Assembly: GCA_944321705.1 (NCBI GenBank)
Contig: CALUMG010000006.1
Location: 124,001-188,000, forward strand
Reading direction: 5' to 3'
Origin: an uncultured Muribaculaceae bacterium
Lineage (GTDB): Bacteria > Bacteroidota > Bacteroidia > Bacteroidales > Muribaculaceae
DNA: 64,000 bases
Numbering within the stretch: the first letter of the stretch is position 1; the number at the start of each line of letters is the position of its first letter. Of the stretch, positions 42,097 to 52,324 are shown one piece after another. The notes below the pieces were generated by a model. The model made no database searches, was not told the origin of the DNA, and saw only the letters and a program-made list of their open reading frames with translations. Position numbers and translations under genes: made by a program.

Positions 42097-43691
42097 ACCA
42101 GATGCTCACTTCAATAGTGGCTTCAATGGTGGCTCTGACAGCGTTGTCGCAAAACAACAACGTTGGTGCCGGAGATCGCCCTCGATTGGTTATAGGCATA
42201 GTTGTCGACCAGCTTAGAGGCGACTATCTTGAATTGTTGCAGGCTCACTTTGGCGAGGCAGGCTTCAAGCGTCTGGCTCGTGAAGGTGTATTTATAGAGA
42301 ATCTGGATTTCGGCGTGCCCGACCTTGACATAGCTTCGGGAACGGCGATCTTGATGAGCGGGACCACGCCAAATGTCAACGGCATCCCGTGCGCATATAT
42401 TTTTGACAGGACAATCAACACCCCGCAATATATTCTCACCGACACGTCGGCAATGGGCAATTTCACAGCCGACACTTATTCGCCAATGGCATATAAAGTG
42501 TCTACCGTTACCGATGAATTGAGGATACACACCAGCGGTCTTGGTTACATACATGCGATAGCTCCTGATGCTCAACAGGCCATTTTGCTTGCCGGCCATG
42601 CGGCCAACAGCGCGTTTTGGATAGACGATGTCACTGGTAATTGGGCTTCTACCACATTTTATAAGGATGCTCCACAGATTTTGTCGGGACGAAATTACAG
42701 GATACCACTTGCAAGCCGACTTGACACTACTTCTTGGGTTCCGTCAATTCCGCTTGATGATTATCCCGACATACTTTCATTTAAAAAATATTATCCGTTC
42801 AGATACATTTATTCTTCGTCCGACCGCGACCGTTTCCGCAAATACAAGAAAAGTGCGCTTGTGAACAACGAGGTGACAACTGCCGCGATAGAATATTTGA
42901 ACGTGTTGCGCTTGGGCAACCGCGGGCAGACCGACATGTTGTGCATAGGGTATACGGCTGCGCCATATGAATACACGCATGATGGCGACAATCGCGTGGA
43001 GATGCAAGACATTTATTTGCGTCTTGACAACGACTTGGCTCGGCTGTTTTCTGAAGTTGATAAGACCGTAGGCATGGGTAATACTTTGGTATTTGTCGCA
43101 TCTACAGGTTATTATGAAGACAATACCCGTCCGGCTGAACGTTATAACATCCCGACAGGAGAATTCTATCCGAAGCGTGCAATTTCGCTGCTTAACATGT
43201 ACTTGATGGCGTTGCATGGCAACGGGCAATGGGTTAAAGGATATTTCAACAGGCATTTTTTCCTTAATCAAGAGCTTATAAAGGAGAAAAACCTGAAACT
43301 CGATGAAATAAGGGCGAAGTCGAGCGAGTTTCTCAGGCAAATGAGCGGTGTGACTGCTGCCTACACTTTTGAGGAAATCTTGAACAATCCGTCAAACGCC
43401 GAGGCATGGATGCTGCATAAGGCAATGGTGCCGGAGTACTTTGGCGACGTGGTTATAGAAGTGAGTCCCGGATGGCTCATAATGGACAATGATAATGACA
43501 ATTTTGATGAAGCCAAGCTCATTAGGGCCAACGCGGTAAATTCTCCTGTGTTCATAATGGGACCGGGGGTAAAACCGCAAAAAATAACATATCCGGTAGA
43601 TGCCACTCTATTAGCTCCCACCATATCGGGAATATTGAGAATACGCTCTCCAAATGCGGCTACGGGAATGCCGCTTGATTTGAAATATTGA
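42075..43691 (+). CDS. Alkaline-phosphatase-superfamily homologue lacking catalytic residues (probable pseudoenzyme)
   Basis: The protein has 538 residues with a signal peptide (about 1-25), overlapping the Lnb-like gene by 22 bases; ATG 42102 is an alternative start. Its backbone follows PafA-type phosphatases: VVDQLRGDY (Asp45), the TTPNVNGI turn, AGHAANSAFWIDD and the EMQDIYLRLDNDLARL helix. By my eye alignment, catalytic positions are changed. The nucleophile Thr position in the TAVGHTSIYTG region reads IASGTAILMSG (Ile86), the metal-binding Asp before His302 is Tyr298, the ADHG pair is AST (Ser343-Thr344), and the late His of the THGS region is missing. It therefore seems unable to hold two zinc ions. 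It may be a binding or scaffold protein in the periplasm. Confidence 0.82.
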   Translation: MHKNKQINQMLTSIVASMVALTALSQNNNVGAGDRPRLVIGIVVDQLRGDYLELLQAHFGEAGFKRLAREGVFIENLDFGVPDLDIASGTAILMSGTTPNVNGIPCAYIFDRTINTPQYILTDTSAMGNFTADTYSPMAYKVSTVTDELRIHTSGLGYIHAIAPDAQQAILLAGHAANSAFWIDDVTGNWASTTFYKDAPQILSGRNYRIPLASRLDTTSWVPSIPLDDYPDILSFKKYYPFRYIYSSSDRDRFRKYKKSALVNNEVTTAAIEYLNVLRLGNRGQTDMLCIGYTAAPYEYTHDGDNRVEMQDIYLRLDNDLARLFSEVDKTVGMGNTLVFVASTGYYEDNTRPAERYNIPTGEFYPKRAISLLNMYLMALHGNGQWVKGYFNRHFFLNQELIKEKNLKLDEIRAKSSEFLRQMSGVTAAYTFEEILNNPSNAEAWMLHKAMVPEYFGDVVIEVSPGWLIMDNDNDNFDEAKLIRANAVNSPVFIMGPGVKPQKITYPVDATLLAPTISGILRIRSPNAATGMPLDLKY

Positions 43692-43822
43692 CGGCTTTGC
43701 AAGGATGTGTGTCATACTGGTGTGTTTCTTTCAGTCTGAACCGGTTTGGCAGGCATTAGAAAGGAGGGTTCTCCCACAATTAATATTTTTAATAACGAAT
43801 AAACAATATCAGCATAATAAAA

Positions 43823-46800
43823 ATGGGATTTACTGACGTTTTAAAATCTCTGTTTGGAAACAAATCGCAACGTGACTTGAAAGGCATCATGCCCATAGTT
43901 GACAAGATTAAGGCGATATATCCCGAAATAGAGAAATTGTCGAACGATGAATTGCGCCAGCACATTACTGACATTCGTGCACGCATAAAGGAATATGTGG
44001 CTCCGCAACGCAATCAAATAGAGGAGTTGAAGAAGGAAATAGAGACTCTTGACTATGATAAGCGTGAACCGCTTTGGAATCAAATTGATAAAATAGAAAA
44101 AGAAATACTCGACCGTACCGAAGATATTCTTAATGAAGTCTTGCCGGAGGTTTTTGCCATTGTTAAGGACACGGCACGTCGTTTTGCACAAAATGAGACT
44201 GTCGAGGTGACTGCAAGCGAATTTGACCGGGAATTGGCTGCCGCAGGCAAAGATTTCCTTTCGATAGAAGGGGACAAGGCCATTTACAAAAATCACTGGA
44301 TGGCCGGTGGTAATGAAATCAAGTGGGACATGGTTCATTACGATGTACAGCTCATAGGTGGTATCGTGCTGCATCAAGGCAAGATTGCCGAGATGGCTAC
44401 CGGTGAAGGTAAGACTCTTGTCGCCACATTGCCGGTATTCCTTAATGCACTTCCAGGCAATGGCGTGCATGTCGTTACAGTCAATGATTATTTGGCCAAG
44501 CGTGACTCGGAATGGATGGGCCCTATCTACATGTTCCATGGAATTTCGGTTGATTGCATAGACAAGACACAACCCAATTCTCCACAACGCCGTCGCGCCT
44601 ACAACTGCGACATCACGTTTGGTACGAACAATGAATTTGGTTTTGACTATTTGCGCGACAACATGGCGGTGTCGCCCGAGGATCTTGTGCAACGCAAGCA
44701 TAACTATGCCATTGTCGATGAGGTCGATTCTGTGCTTATCGACGATGCTCGTACTCCGTTGATTATTTCGGGTCCTGTACCTAAAGGCAACGACCAGATG
44801 TTTGTGCAGTTCAAGCCAAATGTCGAAAGGGTTGTGAACGCACAGAAAAAACTTGTGACCGACTTGCTTGGCCAGGCCAAGACTTTACTCGCAAGTAATG
44901 ATGAAGAAAAAGTAAAGGAAGGCTCGTTGTTGCTGTATCGTGCATATAAAGGTTTGCCTAAGAACGGCGCATTGATAAAATTCTTGAGCCAAGAAGGCGT
45001 GAAGCCGTTGATGCTAAAGACCGAAGCATTCTACATGCAAGACAACAGCCGTGAAATGCATATCGTTACCGACCCGTTGTATTTCGTCATCGATGAAAAG
45101 AACAACAGCGTGCAACTTACCGATAAAGGTATAGATGTGTTGACCGGAACGACTTCCGATCCTACATTCTTCGTTTTGCCTGATATTGCAACTGAATTGT
45201 CGCAGGTTGAGAATGAAAATCTCACCGATGAAGAAAAAATGGCAAAGAAGGATGAATTGATGCAAAATTATGCCGTGAAAGCCGAGCGCGTACACACTGT
45301 GAACCAGTTGTTAAAGGCTTACGCGTTGTTCACCCGAGATGTAGAATACATCGTTTCGGAAGATGGAAAAGTAAAAATCGTAGATGAGCAAACGGGACGT
45401 ATCATGGAAGGTCGTCGATACAGCGACGGCTTGCATCAAGCCATCGAGGCCAAGGAAGGCGTCAAGGTGGAGGATGCGACACAGACGTTTGCGACAATCA
45501 CGTTGCAGAACTACTTCAGGATGTATCACAAGTTGGCTGGTATGACTGGTACGGCTGAAACTGAAGCCGGTGAATTCTGGGACATCTACAAGCTCGATGT
45601 AGTGACGATTCCTACGAATAAGCCTGTACAACGTGTAGACATGGATGACCGCGTCTATAAGACAAAGAAAGAAAAATACAATGCGGTAATAGAGGAAATT
45701 GAAAAGATGGTGAACTCGGGTCGACCGGTTCTTGTCGGAACAACTTCGGTTGAAATATCCGAATTGTTGAGCCGCATGCTCACCATGAGAAGAATTCCCC
45801 ACAATGTATTGAATGCAAAATTGCACCAACGCGAAGCTGAGATTGTTGCCCAAGCAGGTCAAAAGGCCGTAGTGACAATTGCCACCAACATGGCAGGCCG
45901 TGGTACCGATATAAAGCTGGCTCCGGAAGTAAAAGCCGCCGGAGGTCTTGCAATCATAGGTACCGAGCGTCATGAATCACGTCGTGTCGACCGTCAGTTG
46001 CGCGGACGTGCAGGACGTCAAGGCGACCCGGGTTCGTCGGTGTTCTTTGTTTCATTTGAAGACACGTTGATGCGTTTGTTTGCAAGCGACAATGTGGTGA
46101 AGATGCTTGACCGTTTCGGCTTGAAGGAAGGTGAAGCAATAGAGTCGCCTATGGTTACCAAGTCGGTTGAGCGTGCACAAAAGCGTGTCGAAGAGAACAA
46201 CTTCGGTATTCGTAAGCATCTTTTGGAATATGACGATGTGATGAACACTCAACGTAATGTCATTTACACTCGTCGCCACCATGCTTTGATGGGAGAAAGA
46301 ATCGGGCTTGACATAGTCAACATGATATATGACAACGTTGAGGCCATTGTGAATGAATTTGGAGCACAAGATGATTATCCCGACTTGAAGATGAAGGTCA
46401 TGACTAATTATGCCATCGAAATTCCATTCTCGGAGCAAGATTTCTTGAAAATGGAAAAAGAGGACATGATAACGAAGATTTATGACGAAGTAGTCGCCAA
46501 TTTCAATCGTAGAAGCGAAAAGATTGCCGAGGTTGCATTCCCTGTCGTGAAGATGCTCGTTGAGTCTCGCGGAGCTAAAGGAATGTTGCGTGTGCCTGTT
46601 TCGGACGGTCGCCATACATTCGGCGTACCAGCCGACATAGAGGAGGCTTATCGTACCGAAGGCAAGAGCGTAGCCAAGTCTTGGCAGAAGGCTATATTGC
46701 TTATGACCATCGATGAGTCTTGGAAAGAGCATTTGCGCGAGCTTGACCAGTTGCGTCAATCGGTGCAAAATGCAAGCTATGAGCAGAAAGACCCGTTGTT

Positions 46801-47197
46801 GATTTATAAGATTGAGTCTTTCAACTTGTTTGCGACAATGCTCAACAACATGAATACAAAGGCGATTTCAATATTGATGAGAGGTTTCATCCCTGTCCAA
46901 CAGACTCAGCCGCAACCGTCGGCTCAACAGCCGTCTGTGTCAATCTCCGGCATGCCGGCTGCTCCTGCTCTGCAGCCTCAAATACAGGAGATGAAGAATG
47001 AACCGCGTCGCCCGACTCCGCAATATACTGAGAGTAAGGAGGCTTATCCCGGAGCTGATGCTCAGCGTCGAGCAGCAGGTCAGCCGCAAGGCCCGGTACG
47101 CCGCACTCCAATAAAAGTGGGTCCGAAGATTGGTCGAAATGATCCTTGTCCATGCGGAAGTGGCAAGAAATATAAGGACTGTCACGGAAAGAATTGA
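43823..47197 (+). CDS. secA: Preprotein translocase ATPase SecA
   Basis: SecA drives unfolded preproteins through SecYEG. At 1124 residues it is longer than the roughly 900 of E. coli because of insertions typical of Bacteroidota. Seen are Walker A ATGEGKTL, the DEAD-like [20 protein letters not shown], the helicase segment [28 protein letters not shown], and a Gln/Pro-rich linker (about 1035-1100). A C-terminal zinc SEC-C motif ([18 protein letters not shown]) binds SecB and ribosomes. It has 131 bases of upstream region after the pseudophosphatase gene, containing AAAGGAGGGT, and is followed by a strong terminator. Confidence 0.98.
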   Translation: MGFTDVLKSLFGNKSQRDLKGIMPIVDKIKAIYPEIEKLSNDELRQHITDIRARIKEYVAPQRNQIEELKKEIETLDYDKREPLWNQIDKIEKEILDRTEDILNEVLPEVFAIVKDTARRFAQNETVEVTASEFDRELAAAGKDFLSIEGDKAIYKNHWMAGGNEIKWDMVHYDVQLIGGIVLHQGKIAEMATGEGKTLVATLPVFLNALPGNGVHVVTVNDYLAKRDSEWMGPIYMFHGISVDCIDKTQPNSPQRRRAYNCDITFGTNNEFGFDYLRDNMAVSPEDLVQRKHNYAIVDEVDSVLIDDARTPLIISGPVPKGNDQMFVQFKPNVERVVNAQKKLVTDLLGQAKTLLASNDEEKVKEGSLLLYRAYKGLPKNGALIKFLSQEGVKPLMLKTEAFYMQDNSREMHIVTDPLYFVIDEKNNSVQLTDKGIDVLTGTTSDPTFFVLPDIATELSQVENENLTDEEKMAKKDELMQNYAVKAERVHTVNQLLKAYALFTRDVEYIVSEDGKVKIVDEQTGRIMEGRRYSDGLHQAIEAKEGVKVEDATQTFATITLQNYFRMYHKLAGMTGTAETEAGEFWDIYKLDVVTIPTNKPVQRVDMDDRVYKTKKEKYNAVIEEIEKMVNSGRPVLVGTTSVEISELLSRMLTMRRIPHNVLNAKLHQREAEIVAQAGQKAVVTIATNMAGRGTDIKLAPEVKAAGGLAIIGTERHESRRVDRQLRGRAGRQGDPGSSVFFVSFEDTLMRLFASDNVVKMLDRFGLKEGEAIESPMVTKSVERAQKRVEENNFGIRKHLLEYDDVMNTQRNVIYTRRHHALMGERIGLDIVNMIYDNVEAIVNEFGAQDDYPDLKMKVMTNYAIEIPFSEQDFLKMEKEDMITKIYDEVVANFNRRSEKIAEVAFPVVKMLVESRGAKGMLRVPVSDGRHTFGVPADIEEAYRTEGKSVAKSWQKAILLMTIDESWKEHLRELDQLRQSVQNASYEQKDPLLIYKIESFNLFATMLNNMNTKAISILMRGFIPVQQTQPQPSAQQPSVSISGMPAAPALQPQIQEMKNEPRRPTPQYTESKEAYPGADAQRRAAGQPQGPVRRTPIKVGPKIGRNDPCPCGSGKKYKDCHGKN

Positions 47198-47225
47198 TAA
47201 TAAGCACCATCACAAATAAAAGCGG

Positions 47226-47264
47226 GCATCCCTCCGGGAAATTCTCCTGAAGGGATGCTTTTTT
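47226..47264 (+). terminator. Terminator of secA
   Basis: GCATCCCT (47226-47233) and AGGGATGC (47251-47258) are followed by six T residues, a classic Rho-independent terminator. Confidence 0.85.
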
Positions 47265-47557
47265 GTTGCTGCCTGCCAAATGGATTGCAATGGGAATGAG
47301 GAGGGTCAAAACACTATTATAAAATAGAGAACTTCTAATTTGAAACTTGAACACTGTTGGAAACAATGCAAGGAACCATGTCATTGCTTAAATTAAAGCT
47401 TGGTATGACTCTTTTTTAAGGTCTGTAGTTACTATCCGTGATTTTCGAGAAAGGTTATTTTAGTTTTGACACATCCTCGGTCGTGTGAATATGTTTATCC
47501 ATTCAAGCCGTGTATGAATTTATCGTGTACTTGCAAAACATGAGACGCATAAAATAA
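47265..47557. other. Intergenic stretch, no gene recognised
   Basis: About 290 bases lie between the secA terminator and the terminator of the next, convergent gene. I see no coding pattern, tRNA or stable hairpin. Base composition is A+T-rich. Confidence 0.5.
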
Positions 47558-47590
47558 AACCGCCCGATGGAGATTTCTCACCGGGCGGTT
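47558..47590 (-). terminator. Terminator of the T9SS-secreted protein gene
   Basis: AACCGCCCG (47558-47566) pairs with CGGGCGGTT (47582-47590). On the minus strand the stem is followed by TTATTTTATG. It lies 25 bases after the stop codon. Confidence 0.85.
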
Positions 47591-47615
47591 GCTATAATGA
47601 TAGATGGATATTTGC

Positions 47616-50600
47616 TTATCGGATTACGATTTTTTGTACCGTAGCGTTTCCTTCCAAGTCAAGGGCTCTAACGATATAAATGCCGTTGCTTAGTGCCGAC
47701 ATGTCGGCTTGGCTTTCACCGTCAAGTTGCATTACTGCTGTTCCGGCTGCATTGTATATCATTGCTGTTGCATAGTCGCCATTGATATATAGCATGTCAT
47801 CATAGGCGTAGATGCGGATGTTGCCGTCGTTGGTGACATTTTCGATTCCGACTTCACCTATTTCAAATTCTATTTCGAGTGGTTCGGATTTTCCTGTGGC
47901 AAATTTTTGCACTACTCCGGCAGTGTGTTTGCCTTGAGTCAAGTTGGATAGCGTGATTCGAGTGTCTTGAGTGTCGGTCAATTTTTCTCCGTCAAGATAT
48001 ACCTCATATCCTGTAACATTGACAGGCATGTATGGATTTCCTTGTACTTGTCCGTCTACACCGATGAATATGTCGTCGACAAGCAGCATGAAGTTGCTTA
48101 TGGAGTGGTTGTTGATAACTACATATTTTGCTTCGGCAGGAATGTCGTAGGTGTATTGTTCATATTTCAACGGGACATAGAAGTAATCTTCGTCGAGCCA
48201 AATGAAGCTGTCAAGTTCGGGTGTAGTTGTCGAATATCCCACCTTGATGCGTTCAAGGTTTCCTATTGCTTCTTCATAGGAGCATGCATAGAATGAGAAC
48301 TTGAAGTCTTTGTAAGGCTTGAGTTCAGGAGAAATCAAGTAATCGTCGCTGTCGTAGTGAACCAATTCGTCGGCTTCGTTGAGCAAGTCGCGAGCTGCAA
48401 AGAATGCAAGGGCACGGACACCCGAGTATGCTATTTCCCTGCTAAGCGGAGGAGTGGTTGTTTCGGCATTGAATGTGATGGCAGCCATTTTTTCATTCAT
48501 GTTAGGGAATGAAGTGTTGGCAAATCCTGCCGATTCGCGACCGTCATTGTCGATATATTGCCAACCGATGTTTCCGGCCGGATTCACTTCAAAGTCGGTA
48601 TAATCGTCGCCTTCAAATCCTTCATTGATGTTTGGCTGAACGTTCCATACCAATTCGGCATCAGTAGATTTCTCATCAGCTATGATTACGTCGATTGTAG
48701 CCGGCTTGTCGAAACTTTGTTTCAATTCATAGCTGAATGAGAACGCTTTGTCTTCGCCTGTTATGTTCACATTTTCGGCTTTAAGTGTCTCAAATCCGCG
48801 TTGGACGATGTTCACGTTATAAGAGCCTTTGTCAACATCGGCAAATGTGGCGATTCCGTCGGTCACAGTAGCCGAATAGTTGTTCTTGTCATTGTATAAT
48901 GTGACAGTCGCACCGTTGGCATGAGCAGGATCGGAATTTGCAGTTACATTCACGGTCACGTCGGCAATCATGTTATGACGGACCTCAGTTGAGAATGCTG
49001 CGTCCGAAACCAATGCCTCGCCTTCACCGTAAATAGCCTTTACAGCATAAGTATATATTCCGCTCGGAACATTGCTTTCTTCATGAGAGAGCTCCTTGAT
49101 GCCTTGAGCCACGGCAGTCCATGCCGATTCATCGTCTTGAGCCGATTCGGGAACGCGGTACAAGTCGTAGCTGATTTCAGGCATTGTGCTGCCTTCGGGT
49201 TCGATGTTTTCGCACACAGCCCTCAACAAGAATCTTGCCGACTGGTTTGTCGTGCGTTCGTCGAAATAAGTATAGTTGTAGGAAGCAACGTAGTTGTTGT
49301 TGGTGCATTGCGTGTTAGGGAACTCAATAGTACCGTCTTCCGTACCATTATCGATAGCCAATGTGGCACCCTTGCCGCTTACGGCAACAAGGAATCCGCC
49401 TCTTTCGGCAGTAATCGGTTCAGGCAAGCGATAAGTGTTCCATTCTCCGTCAACAGTGGGAACTCCTTTCACTTCATACAATACGTCGGAAGTCGGGTTG
49501 CCTCCGTAATCAAGATCGATGATGAGCAAGTTGATTTCATCCGAGCTGGTTTCGGTTTTTACACTCTGCCATTTTATTTCATAGATTTTGGACGGCTGGC
49601 GGTAAACAGATGCGAGGACATGCGAGTCGCTTCCGTATTCACCCCAGCTGTAGGCTTGAGCTACTGTACCGTTGTCGTAGTGCAATTCTTTCAACGACTT
49701 TGGCGAACTCCATTCCACAAGGATGTTGCCATCTTCATTGTCGGATGCTTGAACGTTGTAAGGCGCAATGATATCGGTCTTGAGAGAATAATTCTTCTCG
49801 ATGTCTTGCGTCAAGTCGAATGTTTCGCTCGTACCTATGTAATTGTTCTTTTCAATGGTGAGAGTGTAACCGGTACCTTCGTAAATGCTGCGAATGGTGT
49901 ATGCACCGGTTTCGTCGGTTTCATCGGAATATGATTGTTCTCCTTCGACTTTTATCGATGCTCCCATTATCGGGTTGCCAGCGTCATCGGTCACAGTACC
50001 AGAGATGTCGTATTGTTGCAATTGTTCGAGCATGAAATTTAACGTCAGCTGGTCTCCGGCATTGATTCTGACATGTTGTGATTGAGGAACATATCCTGTG
50101 CTTTTTACAGTTACGTCATATTCACCTTCCGGAATTTCGGAGATGGTGTATTTGCCTTGCCAATCGGTAGTCGCTGACAAGTCGCCAACAGTTACCGTTG
50201 CTCCATACAGACCTTGTTCCCATCCCATCATATCGTAGCTGACAGTACCTGAGATTGAACCGGTGTTGTTTTCTTTCCAAGTGAAGTCGTTGATGTGCAC
50301 GCCCCAGTTGTTTGTTGTTTTAGGCGCAGTGGCATAGTGCAGGTAAATGCAGTATTCGCCATCCTCTTCCATGGCAGGAATAGGTTGCTTAACGTCATAT
50401 CCGTAATAACCTTTCGAGCCTTGTATGCTGATGGTTTCCACAACTTGGGCTTCTTGAGGGTCAGTGCCTGCTTTGGCAATGCGCACTTCTATTTGTTCAT
50501 TATAAGAATAAGCCGTGTAAGTTAAGAAGCTGACTTCTGTAACAACTCCGGCACTTAGCTTTGCAGGAGGTGTAATCAACCAGTCGTCAGAGCCATTGTC

Positions 50601-52076
50601 GTTGTTATGGATGACTTCGGCACCTTGTCGGCTGTTTTTGAATAAAGTTCCCATTTGCCAGCTTGCACCGTTGCCGTCGCCATCTATGATGGTCCAATTT
50701 GACAAGTCTTGTTCTGTTTCAAGGACTGATGTGAAAGGCAATGGTTGAGCCACGCCGGCATGAACGGTGTTTGATATGGCACTTTCGCCGGCTCCGGCTG
50801 CCGTTGATGCCGTAACTCTGTAGGAGTAACCTGCATAGGCTCCTTCAATGGCATCGGTTGCCGAAGTTTGCGTGGTAGCTTCTTGAATGACTTTGTTGTC
50901 GTTTATTCTTGTCACATTGTAAGTGATGTTGGAACTTATCCATCCACCGTTTAATCCGGTTGTCGGAGCATCCCAAGTAATTTGGATCGTGTTGCCGGAT
51001 ACTTGAGCTACCACATTAGTCGGAGCAGACGGAAGGTCTTCACCTACATACACTGAGGTAGTGTTGAACATTCCTTCTCCGACACTGTTGCTTGCTGTAA
51101 CTTTGTATTGGTGGTTTCCGGCAGTGACGGCATTGTCGGTATATGAAGTAGCCGAAGCGTCGAGCGTGGCAATTGCTTCTCCATCTCGATATACGGTTAC
51201 TGCCGTGATGGGGTTGGCAAGAGTCTTACGGTTGAAAGTCGTGGTTGGAAGAGCCCAAGAAAGGTCGCAAGAGTTGGCTCCGTTGGCTCCCGGAGTTGCA
51301 ACAAACTGCGTTGGAGCAGCCGGAGCGTTTGGACCGGCTTCGGTGTATCCGGTGAAAAGTCCCACGAGTTGCGTGTTGCTGACCGACCCTATCGAGTTCA
51401 TCGTTTCGTTGTCAACGTCGATTTCATAGTTATAGCATATGCCATAATTTGTAGAAACCCAGTATAACTTGCCGGTGTTGTGGTCAAAGTCCATGGATTG
51501 AAGACCGTTGATGTATTGGTCTGTATCAATCACAGACGTTAATTCATAAGTAGTTTTGTCCATGCGATACAATATGCCTTGTCGGTCGAGAAGGTATATT
51601 TCACCATCATAATCGGCTGCGATGCACATCATTGATGTGTCGGTAAAATCGTGCAAAGTGGTTATCTCCTTAGTGGCAAGGTCTAAGCGCAAAAGAGTCG
51701 TGTTTGGCCAAGCATCGCCAAGAAACAGTATAGATTGGGATGCATAGTCGTAAGTCATGTCGCAAATTACCGACGATGCCATTAGGTCCATGTATTTTTC
51801 CGACGAGCCTGTTTTCAGGTCATAGGAATAAATGCCGGTGGGGTTTCCTTCGTTGTCGACATGCAAGGCATAATATAGACCTTCGGCAAATGTCGCCGCG
51901 CTAATGTTGGTGTCACTTTGGTATAACATCTCCGGAGAGAATGTGCCAAGTTGGAAGTCCATGATTCCATAGCTTCCGGAAACGGCATACACATAGGCTT
52001 TTTGAGATGCTGTTGCCGGATGTGCCAGTATAAGGCAAAGCAATGCAAAAATTAGAAATTTAGTAGTTTTTAGCAT
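47616..52076 (-). CDS. Giant secreted multidomain protein with T9SS sorting domain
   Basis: The protein has 1486 residues and a signal peptide (about 1-23). A beta-propeller-like region lies at about 25-250, and two or three fibronectin type III domains at about 255-440. A 'choice-of-anchor J'-type domain (DWLITPPAKLSAG) is at about 445-600, and two carboxypeptidase-regulatory-like folds (ISGTVSYDMM and ISGTVTDDAG) at about 605-770. FN3 and further beta domains follow, then a second anchor-J-like domain (about 1155-1330). The last ~70 residues (IYAYDDMLYINGDYATAMIYNAAG...GIYIVRA...QKIVIR) are a type A T9SS C-terminal sorting domain, so the protein is expected to cross the outer membrane and stay on the surface or be released. 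No catalytic motif was found; adhesion or glycan binding is inferred. Confidence 0.88.
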   Translation of the reverse strand: MLKTTKFLIFALLCLILAHPATASQKAYVYAVSGSYGIMDFQLGTFSPEMLYQSDTNISAATFAEGLYYALHVDNEGNPTGIYSYDLKTGSSEKYMDLMASSVICDMTYDYASQSILFLGDAWPNTTLLRLDLATKEITTLHDFTDTSMMCIAADYDGEIYLLDRQGILYRMDKTTYELTSVIDTDQYINGLQSMDFDHNTGKLYWVSTNYGICYNYEIDVDNETMNSIGSVSNTQLVGLFTGYTEAGPNAPAAPTQFVATPGANGANSCDLSWALPTTTFNRKTLANPITAVTVYRDGEAIATLDASATSYTDNAVTAGNHQYKVTASNSVGEGMFNTTSVYVGEDLPSAPTNVVAQVSGNTIQITWDAPTTGLNGGWISSNITYNVTRINDNKVIQEATTQTSATDAIEGAYAGYSYRVTASTAAGAGESAISNTVHAGVAQPLPFTSVLETEQDLSNWTIIDGDGNGASWQMGTLFKNSRQGAEVIHNNDNGSDDWLITPPAKLSAGVVTEVSFLTYTAYSYNEQIEVRIAKAGTDPQEAQVVETISIQGSKGYYGYDVKQPIPAMEEDGEYCIYLHYATAPKTTNNWGVHINDFTWKENNTGSISGTVSYDMMGWEQGLYGATVTVGDLSATTDWQGKYTISEIPEGEYDVTVKSTGYVPQSQHVRINAGDQLTLNFMLEQLQQYDISGTVTDDAGNPIMGASIKVEGEQSYSDETDETGAYTIRSIYEGTGYTLTIEKNNYIGTSETFDLTQDIEKNYSLKTDIIAPYNVQASDNEDGNILVEWSSPKSLKELHYDNGTVAQAYSWGEYGSDSHVLASVYRQPSKIYEIKWQSVKTETSSDEINLLIIDLDYGGNPTSDVLYEVKGVPTVDGEWNTYRLPEPITAERGGFLVAVSGKGATLAIDNGTEDGTIEFPNTQCTNNNYVASYNYTYFDERTTNQSARFLLRAVCENIEPEGSTMPEISYDLYRVPESAQDDESAWTAVAQGIKELSHEESNVPSGIYTYAVKAIYGEGEALVSDAAFSTEVRHNMIADVTVNVTANSDPAHANGATVTLYNDKNNYSATVTDGIATFADVDKGSYNVNIVQRGFETLKAENVNITGEDKAFSFSYELKQSFDKPATIDVIIADEKSTDAELVWNVQPNINEGFEGDDYTDFEVNPAGNIGWQYIDNDGRESAGFANTSFPNMNEKMAAITFNAETTTPPLSREIAYSGVRALAFFAARDLLNEADELVHYDSDDYLISPELKPYKDFKFSFYACSYEEAIGNLERIKVGYSTTTPELDSFIWLDEDYFYVPLKYEQYTYDIPAEAKYVVINNHSISNFMLLVDDIFIGVDGQVQGNPYMPVNVTGYEVYLDGEKLTDTQDTRITLSNLTQGKHTAGVVQKFATGKSEPLEIEFEIGEVGIENVTNDGNIRIYAYDDMLYINGDYATAMIYNAAGTAVMQLDGESQADMSALSNGIYIVRALDLEGNATVQKIVIR

Positions 52077-52110
52077 AACGTTAAATAAAAAGGTTGTTTT
52101 TTAGTTTTTG

Positions 52111-52118
52111 CAAAGATA
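52111..52118 (-). promoter_or_regulatory. -7 box of the T9SS protein gene
   Basis: TATCTTTG on the minus strand (complement of 52111-52118), 35 bases before the ATG, matches TAnnTTTG. The -33 position is T-rich but lacks a clean TTG. Confidence 0.45.
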
Positions 52119-52260
52119 GTTTTATTTTATAAAAAAAGAGGTAAAGAAGGTAATTATTGCGAAAAATTGCCATTGTTTTATATGGAATAATGGCATTTGT
52201 GTAAAAAATAAGGGCGTTTGGCGTGCAAATAGTAATAAAGGAGTGAAATAGAATAAAATA

Positions 52261-52284
52261 GGCCGAATCTATTAAGATTCGGCC
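52261..52284 (-). terminator. Terminator of pnp
   Basis: GGCCGAATC-TATTAA-GATTCGGCC forms a 9-bp perfect stem, followed on the minus strand by TATTTTATTCTATTTC. It lies about 40 bases after the pnp stop. Confidence 0.85.
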
Positions 52285-52324
52285 TATAATTATCTGGTTT
52301 TTATTGTTTTACAGTAACGGGCAA

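Noticed and set aside
49083-49934. A long plus-strand open frame (about 283 codons) inside the T9SS gene
   Set aside because: It is antisense to a well-supported beta-rich protein with recognisable folds, and has no motif of its own.
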